Origin: CAYNUJ01 sp964573255
GTDB taxonomy: Bacteria; Bacteroidota; Ignavibacteria; Ignavibacteriales; Melioribacteraceae
Length of the DNA stretch: 64,000 nt
Assembly (NCBI GenBank): GCA_964573255.1
Contig: CAZNJB010000003.1
Location: 78,864-142,863 of the forward strand
Direction: 5' to 3'
Shown here: one piece after another, positions 27,039-36,343 of the stretch
Layout: each line of letters opens with the position of its first letter
How positions within the stretch are numbered: position 1 is the stretch's first letter
The notes under the pieces: generated by a model
Databases searched by the model: none
Told to the model about the DNA's origin: nothing
What the model saw: the letters and a program-made list of their open reading frames with translations, nothing else
Position numbers and translations under genes: made by a program

Positions 27039-28379
27039 TCACAATAAATTCGAGGCTAATTCCGCAAGTTCAGAGCGTTCACCCTTTTCTAAATTTATAT
27101 GAGCATAAAGGGGTTGTCCCTTAAAATGTTCAATTAAATAGGAAAGACCGTTGGATTGCGAATCGAGATAAGGATGATCGATCTGATAGATATCTCCAGT
27201 TAGAACAATCTTAACACCCTCTCCTGCACGAGTAATAATAGTTTTAATCTCATGTGGAGATAAATTTTGAGCCTCGTCAACAATAAAAAATATTCTTTGC
27301 AAACTTCGTCCGCGTATATAACTTAACGGTTCAACAACAAGTTTATCATCTTTTATCATATTGTTTATTGCAATATAATTTTTATCATTTTCAGAAAACT
27401 GATCCTGGATAACTTTAATATTATCCCAAAGCGGCTGCATATATGGTGCAAGTTTACTCTCAACATCACCAGGCAAAAAACCAATATCCTTATTGCTTAA
27501 TGGAACTACAGGACGTGCAATATAAATTTGTCGATAGAATTTTTTCACTTGCAAAGCGCTCGCCAACGCCAACAGTGTTTTACCGGTTCCCGCTTTGCCG
27601 GTTAATGTAACCAAAGGAATATCCCTATTTAATAAAGCTTCAATGGCAAATGCTTGTTCGGCATTCCTTGGTGTTATACCGTAAACGCTTTGCTTGTTAA
27701 CTTTTCTAAAAAGAGTCATATCCATATTTAAACTGGCAAGAACCGAACGATTGGGATTTCTAATTATATAAAATTTATTAGGAACAGCTTCAGTATCAGT
27801 CAGGTCAAAAATCTCATGAGCATCAACTTCGTATGGCGGTTTATAAAAAGATTGGACAATATTATCATCGAAATCATTAAGCACTTCTTTTCCGGAATAG
27901 AGTTCTTCCACACTACGGACTCTATCGGTAGTATAATCTTCAGCTCTAACGCCTAAAGACTTAGCCTTCATCCTGAGGTTAACATCTTTAGTAACTAATA
28001 TTACGGTTCTACCTGTATTTTTTTTATGCAGTTCATAAGCTGTGGAAAGAATTCGGTGATCGGGGGAATCTTCCTTAAAAACATCCTTAATCTCGGCACT
28101 CATTCCTTTACTAATAACAACACGCACTTTCCCCTTCCCTTCGCCTAATGAAACACCGCCGTTAAATAATTTATCTCCCGTAATTGAATCGAGCATCCTC
28201 ACGAATTCCCGGGCATTTAAATTGATAACATTACTGCCGCGCTTAAAATGGTCAATTTCTTCAATTACCGTGAGCGGAATAACAATATCATGTTCTTCAA
28301 ATTGATTCAAACAGGTGGGGTCGTGGAGAATAACATTTGTATCAAGCACAAATGTCTTCGGCGTTTTCTTTTTAGCCAT
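27039..28379 (-). CDS. PIN domain-PhoH ATPase fusion (YlaK/PhoH2 type)
   Basis: The 446-residue protein joins an N-terminal PIN-type RNase domain (about 5-150, with DTNVILHDP and later acidic residues in LVTKDVNLRMKA) to a PhoH ATPase domain. The P-loop GKAGTGKTLLA is near residue 262 and the Walker B region FIVDEAQNLSP near 367. Members are thought to unwind and cleave RNA in an ATP-dependent manner, functioning in stress or RNA decay. Length and order match the family. It is divergent from trmB, with about 200 bp between them. Confidence 0.9.
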   Translation of the reverse strand: MAKKKTPKTFVLDTNVILHDPTCLNQFEEHDIVIPLTVIEEIDHFKRGSNVINLNAREFVRMLDSITGDKLFNGGVSLGEGKGKVRVVISKGMSAEIKDVFKEDSPDHRILSTAYELHKKNTGRTVILVTKDVNLRMKAKSLGVRAEDYTTDRVRSVEELYSGKEVLNDFDDNIVQSFYKPPYEVDAHEIFDLTDTEAVPNKFYIIRNPNRSVLASLNMDMTLFRKVNKQSVYGITPRNAEQAFAIEALLNRDIPLVTLTGKAGTGKTLLALASALQVKKFYRQIYIARPVVPLSNKDIGFLPGDVESKLAPYMQPLWDNIKVIQDQFSENDKNYIAINNMIKDDKLVVEPLSYIRGRSLQRIFFIVDEAQNLSPHEIKTIITRAGEGVKIVLTGDIYQIDHPYLDSQSNGLSYLIEHFKGQPLYAHINLEKGERSELAELASNLL

Positions 28380-28548
28380 GTATTTTACCTCTTATTAGAT
28401 GAAGGGATTTTCAATGTGCAATCGTTACTAACACATATTCGAAATACAATAAATAAATTTTACATTAAATATTCAAATAAAAAATTGGACACTCAAACTA
28501 TACCTTCTAGCTTTGAAAAATTATCAAGTATTTGTCAATTCAATCCCT

Positions 28549-28556
28549 TATTTTTG
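28549..28556 (+). promoter_or_regulatory. putative -7 element of trmB
   Basis: TATTTTTG matches the Bacteroidetes TAnnTTTG -7 consensus 22 bp before the trmB ATG, the same distance as before era. A TTG at 28532-28534 is closer than usual (14 bp), so the -33 part is uncertain. Confidence 0.4.
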
Positions 28557-28578
28557 CACCTTAAAAATTATTAGAATT

Positions 28579-29223
28579 ATGGGAAGAAACAAACACTTAA
28601 AATTAGCAGAAGTTGATAATTTACCAAATGTTTTTCCTTTTAGAGAAGGAAACATAGAGGAAAAATTAAATGATTTCTTTGGCAGCAGCAAACCTCTTTT
28701 TCTCGAAATCGGCTGCGGAGATGCAGACTATTCGAGAACGCTTGCAAAAGAAAATCCCGAAAGAAATTACATCGGAATTGATATAAGAGGAGCGAGAATT
28801 TGGAACGCTTCGAAAAAAGCAGAGGCAGAGGGATTATCGAATATTGCTTTCGTTATTGCCCGTGCGGAATTTATAGCCGAGATGTTTCCTACTTTTAAGT
28901 TCGATGAAATATGGATTCCCTTCCCAGATCCTTTTCCTAAAAAAAGAAGTACTAACCGTAGACTAGTTTCCCCGGGCTTCATTGAGCGTTACCGAAAAAT
29001 TACCAAGCCGGATTCAATTATTAATTTAAAAACTGATGATACCAATCTTTATGAATATGCTTTGGAAGTATTGAATGAATTGAATATCAAAATAATAAAA
29101 AATTATTCCGATCTTTATTCTGAAAAAGACTTAACATTTGAAGAACAGATTAAAACAAAATACGAGAAACAACATCTTGCAAATGGGAAAAAGATAAAAC
29201 TTGTCTCTTTCAGATTGGATTAA
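28579..29223 (+). CDS. trmB: tRNA (guanine-N7)-methyltransferase
   Basis: TrmB methylates G46 in the tRNA variable loop using SAM. The SAM motif LFLEIGCGDADYS is near residues 38-50, followed by YIGIDIRGARIW, and the catalytic/tRNA-binding PFPDPFPKKRSTNRRL stretch is near 114-129. The ATG at 28579 (MGRNKHLKLAE) is preferred. The longer frame from 28513 runs through the -7 promoter motif and adds residues not typical of the family. The 214 residues fit. It ends 2 bp from the convergent glycosyltransferase stop. Confidence 0.92.
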   Translation: MGRNKHLKLAEVDNLPNVFPFREGNIEEKLNDFFGSSKPLFLEIGCGDADYSRTLAKENPERNYIGIDIRGARIWNASKKAEAEGLSNIAFVIARAEFIAEMFPTFKFDEIWIPFPDPFPKKRSTNRRLVSPGFIERYRKITKPDSIINLKTDDTNLYEYALEVLNELNIKIIKNYSDLYSEKDLTFEEQIKTKYEKQHLANGKKIKLVSFRLD

Positions 29224-29225
29224 CT

Positions 29226-30419
29226 CTATCCGTAAATAAACACTAAAATTAAGGGATAAACCACAGCAAAGAAGAATACGGCAGCACTTAGTTTGATATT
29301 ACTCATTATACTTTTATCGAAAATCAGTAACAGCATTGGGAATGCGAAGAAAATCACTCTGAATTCTACCATCAAAACCGACCAATTATAAGCTAACATC
29401 GCGAAGAAAGAAAGCAGCCAAACAATATGTGGAACGTATGCTTTTAAATTAAGATAGTTTTTGATTACCGCTATAACAGCCATTATCAACGAACCAAAAA
29501 TAATTCCGATCCAAGTTAGGTAAGAAGGAAGTTTTACAAAAAACGGGATGGGAATAGTATCATAAGGAAAGGCTGAACTAATAATCAATGATCTAAAAAA
29601 TTTGAACCAAACGAATGGATCTAATTTTGAAAGCGATTCGCTAGCTTCTCCATGACTTATTCCTATACCAATAAATTCACCATATAATGAATGGTTCCTC
29701 AAAAAGTAAGGAAGAGAACAAAGAAATGCTATAAATATTGTTATCAACCATCTCTGATAATTTTTTCTATCGGCAATAGAAAGGATAGCAAACAGACCAA
29801 ATAAAACTAATGCGGAAGACTTGGTTAAAATTGCCGCCCCGAGAATAAAGCCGTCTATAATGCCGTAATACTTACTCTCGCCTCTGTTGGAAGTAATGGA
29901 AATAAATAGAAGCAATAAGAAGACCCAAAGTAAAACATCGTTGCTGAAAGTACTTGTATGACGAATATGAACGGGCGCAAGCGCATATAACCAGGAGAGA
30001 AAGAGAGCTGTATTATTATCTAATAACCTGTGAGTAAAGATGTAGAACAAATATATCGTAATCAGTCCAAACAACAGAGCAATTGAACGGCTAAAATATA
30101 TCAAACCTACGCCGAAAGGATCAAAGTGAAATATTTTAGCAATATATGCTACAATATGATAAGTTAATGGAGGTTGATAATATTCATAGGTAAAAGTTTG
30201 GAATGCATCTTCATCTTTTACACTTTGAGTTTGTACCGGAAGTTTATCAAAACGCATTATATATTTCACATAATTTATATGAGCGGGTTCATCGTTGAAA
30301 GCTTGTAAACCGCTCATCTCTCCATTCCAGTAAACAGGTGTTTCGGAAATAAAATAAATTCTAATTATTGCCGAAACAATTATCAGCAAGAGAAAACGTT
30401 TTGAAACTTTAATCTTCAT
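29226..30419 (-). CDS. GT39/ArnT-like membrane glycosyltransferase
   Basis: The 397-residue protein has about ten membrane helices. Its first luminal loop contains NDEPAHINYVKYI near residues 40-52, the acidic motif expected in GT-C transferases that use polyprenyl-linked sugars. A short YYQPPLTYHIVAYI stretch follows near residue 77, similar to PMT/ArnT and DUF2142-type proteins. It starts 1 bp after the DinB gene on the same strand. Acceptor and sugar are unknown. Confidence 0.75.
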   Translation of the reverse strand: MKIKVSKRFLLLIIVSAIIRIYFISETPVYWNGEMSGLQAFNDEPAHINYVKYIMRFDKLPVQTQSVKDEDAFQTFTYEYYQPPLTYHIVAYIAKIFHFDPFGVGLIYFSRSIALLFGLITIYLFYIFTHRLLDNNTALFLSWLYALAPVHIRHTSTFSNDVLLWVFLLLLFISITSNRGESKYYGIIDGFILGAAILTKSSALVLFGLFAILSIADRKNYQRWLITIFIAFLCSLPYFLRNHSLYGEFIGIGISHGEASESLSKLDPFVWFKFFRSLIISSAFPYDTIPIPFFVKLPSYLTWIGIIFGSLIMAVIAVIKNYLNLKAYVPHIVWLLSFFAMLAYNWSVLMVEFRVIFFAFPMLLLIFDKSIMSNIKLSAAVFFFAVVYPLILVFIYG

Positions 30420-30420
30420 T

Positions 30421-30945
30421 CTATAACAATTTGCTCATATATCTTTCTTTTATCACATCCATATGATGCTTTACATGTCCGGCAAGTACAAACGGGATTG
30501 TTCTAACACTCATTCTATTACCCGCGGCATTGCCTTGTAAAGTGAGCATTTCTTCGGAGAATGAATCAAATAAAAGCAGATTGCTTAACCGTATGGCTCT
30601 AAATTGTTCAATTAAGTTATCAAGAGGCTGATCGTTAAAATTTGCATTCCGTACAAATTCGTTTTCGTCGAATTGTGGCAATTCAATTTTATCCCGCCTG
30701 GCAAATCTCAATGCGCGCACACCGAATATCCATTCAGTATCCACTATATGACCGATAACTTCCTTTATTGACCACTTACCCTCCTCATAAACAAAAAGCG
30801 AATCCCCTTCGGTTAACTCCGAAAATAATTCATCAAACTCATTTGTCTGTTCTTCCATATATTTCAATATATCAACATCAGGAATTTTTTTTATGTATAA
30901 ATCAAAATAACTTGAATACTCCTCTTTCTTAGGTCTATCAATCAT
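30421..30945 (-). CDS. DinB-superfamily metalloprotein, BstA/YfiT-like
   Basis: The 174-residue protein is a DinB four-helix bundle. The expected metal histidines are in VIGHIVDTEW (about residue 67) and in GHVKHHMDVI near the C-terminus. The block GKWSIKEVIGHIVD followed by an acidic FDENEFV stretch resembles YfiT/BstA, the bacillithiol S-transferase of Firmicutes; this is inference from pattern only. It has an AGGAG site 7 bases before the ATG and overlaps the upstream GNAT gene by 8 bp. Confidence 0.82.
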   Translation of the reverse strand: MIDRPKKEEYSSYFDLYIKKIPDVDILKYMEEQTNEFDELFSELTEGDSLFVYEEGKWSIKEVIGHIVDTEWIFGVRALRFARRDKIELPQFDENEFVRNANFNDQPLDNLIEQFRAIRLSNLLLFDSFSEEMLTLQGNAAGNRMSVRTIPFVLAGHVKHHMDVIKERYMSKLL

Positions 30946-31414
30946 TTTTATCTCCTAATGTTAAGTAATAACATTGATCGCATCGACAAGAAACATGGGA
31001 GCGTTCATATTTCTCGAACCCGTATTTTTTGTACATTGAAATTGCTTCTTTAAGAACCGATGCCGTTTCCAGCACAATTCTTTCACACTTCAATTCCCTT
31101 GCTTTTTCAAGCATTCGATTCATCATTTGCTTTCCCAATCCCCTGCCCCGAGCTTCTTTTTTCAAATACATTTTCCTCAATTCAAATGTAGATTCTTCTT
31201 CCGGATATAATCCCCAAGTACCGATTATTTTTCCATCGCTCTTAAGAACTTCAAAATATCCGCCGGATTGGAAATAACTCTTTTCAATATCGTTGATATC
31301 ACTGTCGGTATTCTCCGGATCAGGAGAAAGTCCGTATTCTTTCAATATTGAAAATATCAAATCTCTTATTTCGTCTACATCCTTATTACTTGCTGGAAGA
31401 AATTCTATTTTCAT
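30938..31414 (-). CDS. GNAT-family N-acetyltransferase
   Basis: The protein of about 158 residues has the GNAT fold. The acetyl-CoA loop ARGRGLGKQMMNRML is near residues 88-102 and is followed by an alpha/beta end with ETASVLKEAISMYKKYGFE. The C-terminus is unusual in carrying three cysteines (CRCDQC), possibly a metal-binding tail. ATG 31414 is preferred over the GTG three codons earlier. The substrate is unknown. It overlaps the DinB gene, so the two are coupled. Confidence 0.85.
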   Translation of the reverse strand: MKIEFLPASNKDVDEIRDLIFSILKEYGLSPDPENTDSDINDIEKSYFQSGGYFEVLKSDGKIIGTWGLYPEEESTFELRKMYLKKEARGRGLGKQMMNRMLEKARELKCERIVLETASVLKEAISMYKKYGFEKYERSHVSCRCDQCYYLTLGDKND

Positions 31415-31480
31415 AATCAACACTTCTTGTTTCTGATAAAAAATTATGTGAGTATACTTTTAATATAAACTCGAAAACAG

Positions 31481-32089
31481 TTAATAGATAATTCCGAATT
31501 TATCAAAATCGGATTTCAATTTATCGGCACCGGTAAACTGAACGGCATTCCATCCAACTTCAATAGCGCCTTTCACATAATCTGCAACATCATCAATAAA
31601 TAGATGTTCTTCGGGATTCAATTTCGTAAACGACATAACAGTTTCATAAATTTTTCTTTCCGGTTTTACTGCTCCGGCTTCATAACTAAGAACAAGTTTA
31701 TCAAAATATTTTAAAAACTCGTATCCTTCCCATCCGTACTTTTTATGAATGTAGTTTGTATTGGAAAGCAGTACAAGAGTATAATTCTTTTTCAATTTTG
31801 GAAGCAATGCTGAAACTTCTTTATTCTCTTCAAATAAATCGGAATAAATTTTACAGAACTCTTCCCTTTCAACTTTGTGTTCAGTCCAATCCATCATTAT
31901 ATCAAGGAATTGATCATCGCTCAATTCCCACCTTTCATATTGACGATGGATATTATAATTATCCTTATATTTCTCGTAGAACCGGGTTCCCAACCCGTCT
32001 GAAATATTGTTCAACTTGTTGAGAAACCGGTTATAATCGAAGGGAATAAGAACATTTCCTAAATCGAATACAATAGCTTTTATTTGCAA
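31481..32089 (-). CDS. HAD-superfamily hydrolase (subfamily IA)
   Basis: The 202-residue protein carries the four HAD motifs: nucleophile FDLGNV near residues 8-13, LLSNTN near 104-109, Lys in AVKPERKIYE near 139-148 and acidic FIDDVADYV near 160-168. It is probably a phosphatase of sugar phosphates or small metabolites. The start is TTG with AGGGG upstream; no ATG gives the first motif. It follows gmhA by 9 bp, which hints at a role in phosphosugar metabolism, although it is not of the GmhB type. Confidence 0.85.
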   Translation of the reverse strand: MQIKAIVFDLGNVLIPFDYNRFLNKLNNISDGLGTRFYEKYKDNYNIHRQYERWELSDDQFLDIMMDWTEHKVEREEFCKIYSDLFEENKEVSALLPKLKKNYTLVLLSNTNYIHKKYGWEGYEFLKYFDKLVLSYEAGAVKPERKIYETVMSFTKLNPEEHLFIDDVADYVKGAIEVGWNAVQFTGADKLKSDFDKFGIIY

Positions 32090-32098
32090 AGGATTCCC

Positions 32099-32683
32099 CT
32101 AATTCTTATACAGAATATTTTCGACCAATTCAAAAATTATATGCCCGATTGTTATGTGTCCTTCCTGAATTCGTTGTGTGTTATCGGAAGGAACGACAAT
32201 CGGAATATCGACCAAAGGTTTAAGCTTTCCGCCTGAACCTCCCAAGAAACCGATTACTTTCATTCCTTTTTCGTGAGCTTTTTCGACGGCTTTAACAACA
32301 TTACCGGAATTTCCACTTGTTGAAATTGCAATCAGTACATCACCGTCATTACCTAATCCTTCCACGTTACGTGCAAAAACATTCTCGTAACCGATATCAT
32401 TTCCACCGGCAGTTAAATTGGAAGAATCAGTGGTTAAAGCAATTGCAGGAATTGCAGGTCTATTTAAATTATGCGATAAACGAATCATAAATTCAGCAGC
32501 TAAATGCTGACTATCCGCAGCGCTGCCGCCATTTCCGCAAAGTAACAATTTCTTGCCTTTACCGAATGCTTCAACCAATAAATCTACAGCGGCAATAATG
32601 TCAGCCGAACACTTATCCTCAATTAATAATTTTACCTCAGAACTCTCTTTAAGAGAATCGGTTATAAATTTTTGTACATCCAT
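32099..32683 (-). CDS. gmhA: D-sedoheptulose 7-phosphate isomerase
   Basis: GmhA converts sedoheptulose 7-phosphate to D-glycero-D-manno-heptose 7-phosphate, the first step of heptose synthesis for lipopolysaccharide or S-layer glycans. The SIS domain shows CGNGGSAADSQHLAAE near residues 48-63, ALTTDSS near 84-90, AISTSGNSGNV near 116-126 and a GHITIGHIIFELVE end. At 194 residues it matches the family. GAGG precedes the ATG. It is followed by a HAD phosphatase gene. Confidence 0.93.
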   Translation of the reverse strand: MDVQKFITDSLKESSEVKLLIEDKCSADIIAAVDLLVEAFGKGKKLLLCGNGGSAADSQHLAAEFMIRLSHNLNRPAIPAIALTTDSSNLTAGGNDIGYENVFARNVEGLGNDGDVLIAISTSGNSGNVVKAVEKAHEKGMKVIGFLGGSGGKLKPLVDIPIVVPSDNTQRIQEGHITIGHIIFELVENILYKN

Positions 32684-32743
32684 TTTTTCCTCAAAATTTA
32701 ATATTGCTCCAGCAAATCTAACGAATAATTTTCTTTCAATTTA

Positions 32744-35470
32744 TTACCAGTCTACTTTTCTTCGAGTACCGTGCCCGGGACCAAAAAATACTGCATTCAA
32801 CAACATTCTATTTGTTCCGTAATTATATGCTCTAAAATTCGGATGATCAGCAAACATTATAATTTGTCCTTCACCATATTTTTCGCGTGTTAAATAGGAA
32901 GAACTTGCAATTCGTTTACGTGCTTCCTTCCAAAGCAATCCGCTTAATCTTAGTCCCTTGTATTCCGAAAATCTAGCTGCCGTTTCAACAGGATATTTAC
33001 TCATAAAAACATTGGAAGATGAATGAAATGCGGCAACTCTTTCCGGCATTCCGTAATTAAGCCAATGTTCGCTATTAACTTTTACATTCAAGAACACACC
33101 TTGCGGAGAGAGTTTTCTAGCTTTCTTATCAAATTCGGATAATGCTTTAATATCGGCTTTCGTATTATTCGATACCGGTATTTCAAAATCCGCAGGTTCC
33201 CATACATCGATGGAATCGACAGTTACTTTAAATGCGTTCTCTTCTTCTTCTTTGGCTTTATAGTAGGAATCAAGTTTAGACAATATTTGTCTCCGCAGTT
33301 TCACCTTACTAAATTTAGCAGATGTATCCGCTAATGCAGCGGCTGCATTTCCAATCGCAATCAAAGTACCTCCGTTACTTGTCCATTCCTTTAATTTAGA
33401 TAAACCGTTCGCACCTAAATCATTTTTAAAGGAGCCGTAATAAGAAGGAAGAATTAATATATTATACTTCGAAAGATCTATACTCCCGATTCTTTGAATA
33501 TCAATTTTAGAAACGCGCATTTTTAATTCACGATCGAATAAATACCAGAGAGAACCGAATGCGTTCATACTTACTTTTCTGCCCACAATCAGAGCCGAAT
33601 GGGGCGTGGTGAGCAAAGTAAAGTTCCCACCGCCCAGATCGGTACCGTTAACGGCTAAAGCCGTATTTACACCGTAAATATTAATGCCATATTCATTTGA
33701 AGATGATTTCAATAAATCAATGTCTAATTTTGGATTTTCAATTTTTCGAATGAGTAATGAGCCTCTATCGAATTTTATTCCCTCCACTTCGAAAGGCTTA
33801 TCAGCTACATTTATATTTAATCCGGCATTGAGTAAAACATTCAACATCGGATAAACATTTTCATCATCAATCGGAATAACATAGCCGTAATTTGCATCCG
33901 GATTAATGAGCTTGCCTTCAGGTTGAGCAACATCGCTTACTTGCTTTAAGCTCACTTCCGGCAATTCTTCACTTTGATAAATATCCAATCCATAAGCCAG
34001 AGGCATAGACCAAGCAGAAACTTCATACAGGCGAGTTCCTTTTCCCTTCAGAATCGATTCCCGTTCGCTCTTTAAGAATTCAGTCGACATCCTGGTATCA
34101 AAATCGCAAATAGCCTTTACCAGCGGACTTAGCGGTTGATTGAGAGGAATAATCAGAGAGCCTTTATCAAATTTATTCTTAATTTCTCCCCAAATATTTT
34201 TTGCCTCGTCAACTTCAAAGCTTTCTTCCGAATAATATAATTCTATATTTTGAAATAAAAGTCTCGAAACAAATCTTTTTAATCTTGTTTTATTTTTATC
34301 AGGAGTAATTATATAAGCTTTAATTTTTTCGTTATTGGCAACTGCCTCTTTTTTCATTTCATAATAATCTTTCAAAAGAGCATTTTTATTCTTATACGCA
34401 GTTTTGATATTCGCCAAAGAACTCACGAATTGATGTTCAACCGATTCAGCATATGTCAAAATTGTTCCGTCCGGTCGTTTAACATCCGTTCCGGCAGTCC
34501 TTGCTTGCTCATAAAGTATTGAAACTGCTCCTGCATACGAAGGCCACGATGAACCATAACCGGGATACCATTCTTCAAGCCACTCTCTCGTATAATAACT
34601 CCATCCTTGCTTATCGAATGCGGCAGCTTGGTCTTTGGTAAATACTTTCCACCAATTTTGTATTGTTCTGTGCAAATGCGGATTTATTGGTTCTCGTGGA
34701 GGATTGAATAAAAAGGTAGAGAATGGACCCATCTCGTGTGCATCAATTACCAACAAAGGTTTCCATTCCAAAATTGCTTTTACACGGGCTTTGCTTTCGG
34801 GTTGCGAAAGAATGAACCAATCCCTATTTAAATCAAAATGATAATGGTTCGTTCGACCGCTCGGCCAAAGTCCCGAATGCGGATAGCTTTGTACGTCAGG
34901 ATCCGTTACAGCACCATACCACTGCTCTGCTTCGCTTATAAAACGCTCCCTGCCGTCGGGATTTTCCATCGGATAGATTATAATAATTAATTTTTCAAGT
35001 ATATCTTTAATCAATTCATCTTTACTCGCACTCAACTCGTACAATAATTTAAGCGAGGCATTAGTACCGGAAGCCTCATTGCCGTGAATGGAATACATCA
35101 TAAATACAACTCCGGGTGTTGTATTAATAATCTCCTCCCTGGATTTCGTTCTCTCCATTCTCGGATCAGCAAGTAAAGATAAATTTTTCTTTATTTTATC
35201 AATGTTGTTATGATTCCGAGGGGAAGTTACAATCAAATAATACAAATCCCTTCCTTGATAAGTCTTTCCTTCTTTAACAAGAACAACTCTTTCGGAAGAA
35301 TTTGCAACAGCCGTTATGTAATTGACAACATCAAAATACTTGGCCGGTTTGTCTCCAATATTATATCCCGCTATTTGAGAAAATGACGGAATATTTGAAT
35401 CATAATCTTGTGAAAAAACTATTGATGTATATAAAAATGTTACAAAGAATAAGTATAAAGCCTTTTTCAT
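32744..35470 (-). CDS. secreted M14-family zinc carboxypeptidase
   Basis: The 908-residue protein has a signal peptide (1-20, ending FSQ) and an M14 metallocarboxypeptidase domain. Zn ligands are expected in SIHGNEASG (His-x-x-Glu, about residue 135) and DAHEMG (about 245); the substrate-binding DLNRDW is near 213. The C-terminal half (about 400-900) includes a glutamine-amidotransferase-like segment (LILPSYYG, GGTLIAIGNAAA) seen in large Bacteroidetes M14 proteins. No T9SS tail is visible, so it is probably periplasmic. The ATG has GGAG upstream. Confidence 0.88.
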   Translation of the reverse strand: MKKALYLFFVTFLYTSIVFSQDYDSNIPSFSQIAGYNIGDKPAKYFDVVNYITAVANSSERVVLVKEGKTYQGRDLYYLIVTSPRNHNNIDKIKKNLSLLADPRMERTKSREEIINTTPGVVFMMYSIHGNEASGTNASLKLLYELSASKDELIKDILEKLIIIIYPMENPDGRERFISEAEQWYGAVTDPDVQSYPHSGLWPSGRTNHYHFDLNRDWFILSQPESKARVKAILEWKPLLVIDAHEMGPFSTFLFNPPREPINPHLHRTIQNWWKVFTKDQAAAFDKQGWSYYTREWLEEWYPGYGSSWPSYAGAVSILYEQARTAGTDVKRPDGTILTYAESVEHQFVSSLANIKTAYKNKNALLKDYYEMKKEAVANNEKIKAYIITPDKNKTRLKRFVSRLLFQNIELYYSEESFEVDEAKNIWGEIKNKFDKGSLIIPLNQPLSPLVKAICDFDTRMSTEFLKSERESILKGKGTRLYEVSAWSMPLAYGLDIYQSEELPEVSLKQVSDVAQPEGKLINPDANYGYVIPIDDENVYPMLNVLLNAGLNINVADKPFEVEGIKFDRGSLLIRKIENPKLDIDLLKSSSNEYGINIYGVNTALAVNGTDLGGGNFTLLTTPHSALIVGRKVSMNAFGSLWYLFDRELKMRVSKIDIQRIGSIDLSKYNILILPSYYGSFKNDLGANGLSKLKEWTSNGGTLIAIGNAAAALADTSAKFSKVKLRRQILSKLDSYYKAKEEEENAFKVTVDSIDVWEPADFEIPVSNNTKADIKALSEFDKKARKLSPQGVFLNVKVNSEHWLNYGMPERVAAFHSSSNVFMSKYPVETAARFSEYKGLRLSGLLWKEARKRIASSSYLTREKYGEGQIIMFADHPNFRAYNYGTNRMLLNAVFFGPGHGTRRKVDW

Positions 35471-35486
35471 ATATAACTCCGTTAAT

Positions 35487-36290
35487 CTATTCTACAATTT
35501 CAATTTTATCACCTATATGAATTATACCGGGTGATGTATGGAGCAAATTTTGACCAAACATAACTTTATTACCGACACGTCTGAATTCGGATAGTTTTAC
35601 CAGCGGCTCGTTATCCATAATTGCAGTCGATTGATCGATTGTGGTTATTACACAGCGAGAGCAAGGTTTTACGACCTTAAAATTAATTCCGTTTATTTTA
35701 ATTTCCTTTAAATCATCCTCTATAAAAGGATGCCCGCCGTTAAAGACAATGTTCGGTCTGAATCTATTGATGTCTACCGGTTTGCTCAATTTTCCGTTTA
35801 GTTCTTTTAGAGATTCTTCACCCAATAACAGAAAAGGAAAGCCGTCTGCATAACTCACCAATTCATTATTTTTTGCATATTTGTTATCAGCAAAGCGCTT
35901 AATATCATCTGCCATAAAAACCATTCTGACATTACGATTTAACAATTCACTCAATGAACTATTTATTTTATCGTCTAACAAATATCCATCGGTAAAGTCA
36001 TCGAAAATTTGGACTTTAACTAATTTGTCTGTGTGTTCGTTAATTTGAAATTCTAAAGAAAATTCTTTTTTAACTCTATGACTCAAAAGAATCTTATCGT
36101 CTTCTAATTGAGTTAAAATAAGGGCCAACTCCGGCACTGTTCTTTGAGAAATAAATTTATTATTCTCGTCAATCAGCATCCAGCGTCGGTCGTATTCAAA
36201 TCCTCTGTCGTCTATTTTATGATAAGTAACTTCAATCCCCGCGAATGATTTTACAGGATAGAAAAAAATTCTAGAAACTGTTAAACTCAA
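35487..36290 (-). CDS. MOSC domain protein (YcbX/mARC-like)
   Basis: The 267-residue protein has an N-terminal MOSC beta-barrel (about 1-120, FFYPVKSFAGIEV and GFEYDRRWMLID) and a MOSC domain with the conserved cysteine in PCSRCVITTID near residue 215. That cysteine would bind the molybdenum of a Moco. Relatives reduce N-hydroxylated compounds. The start is TTG. It is followed by the M14 peptidase gene after 16 bp. Confidence 0.88.
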   Translation of the reverse strand: MSLTVSRIFFYPVKSFAGIEVTYHKIDDRGFEYDRRWMLIDENNKFISQRTVPELALILTQLEDDKILLSHRVKKEFSLEFQINEHTDKLVKVQIFDDFTDGYLLDDKINSSLSELLNRNVRMVFMADDIKRFADNKYAKNNELVSYADGFPFLLLGEESLKELNGKLSKPVDINRFRPNIVFNGGHPFIEDDLKEIKINGINFKVVKPCSRCVITTIDQSTAIMDNEPLVKLSEFRRVGNKVMFGQNLLHTSPGIIHIGDKIEIVE

Positions 36291-36343
36291 TTTAAATCAC
36301 ACCTTAATTCTTTTCTTAAAGATAAAGCAAAATAGAAAAAGAA

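Noticed and set aside
28513..28578. Upstream extension of trmB
   Set aside because: It runs through the promoter motif and adds residues absent from typical TrmB.
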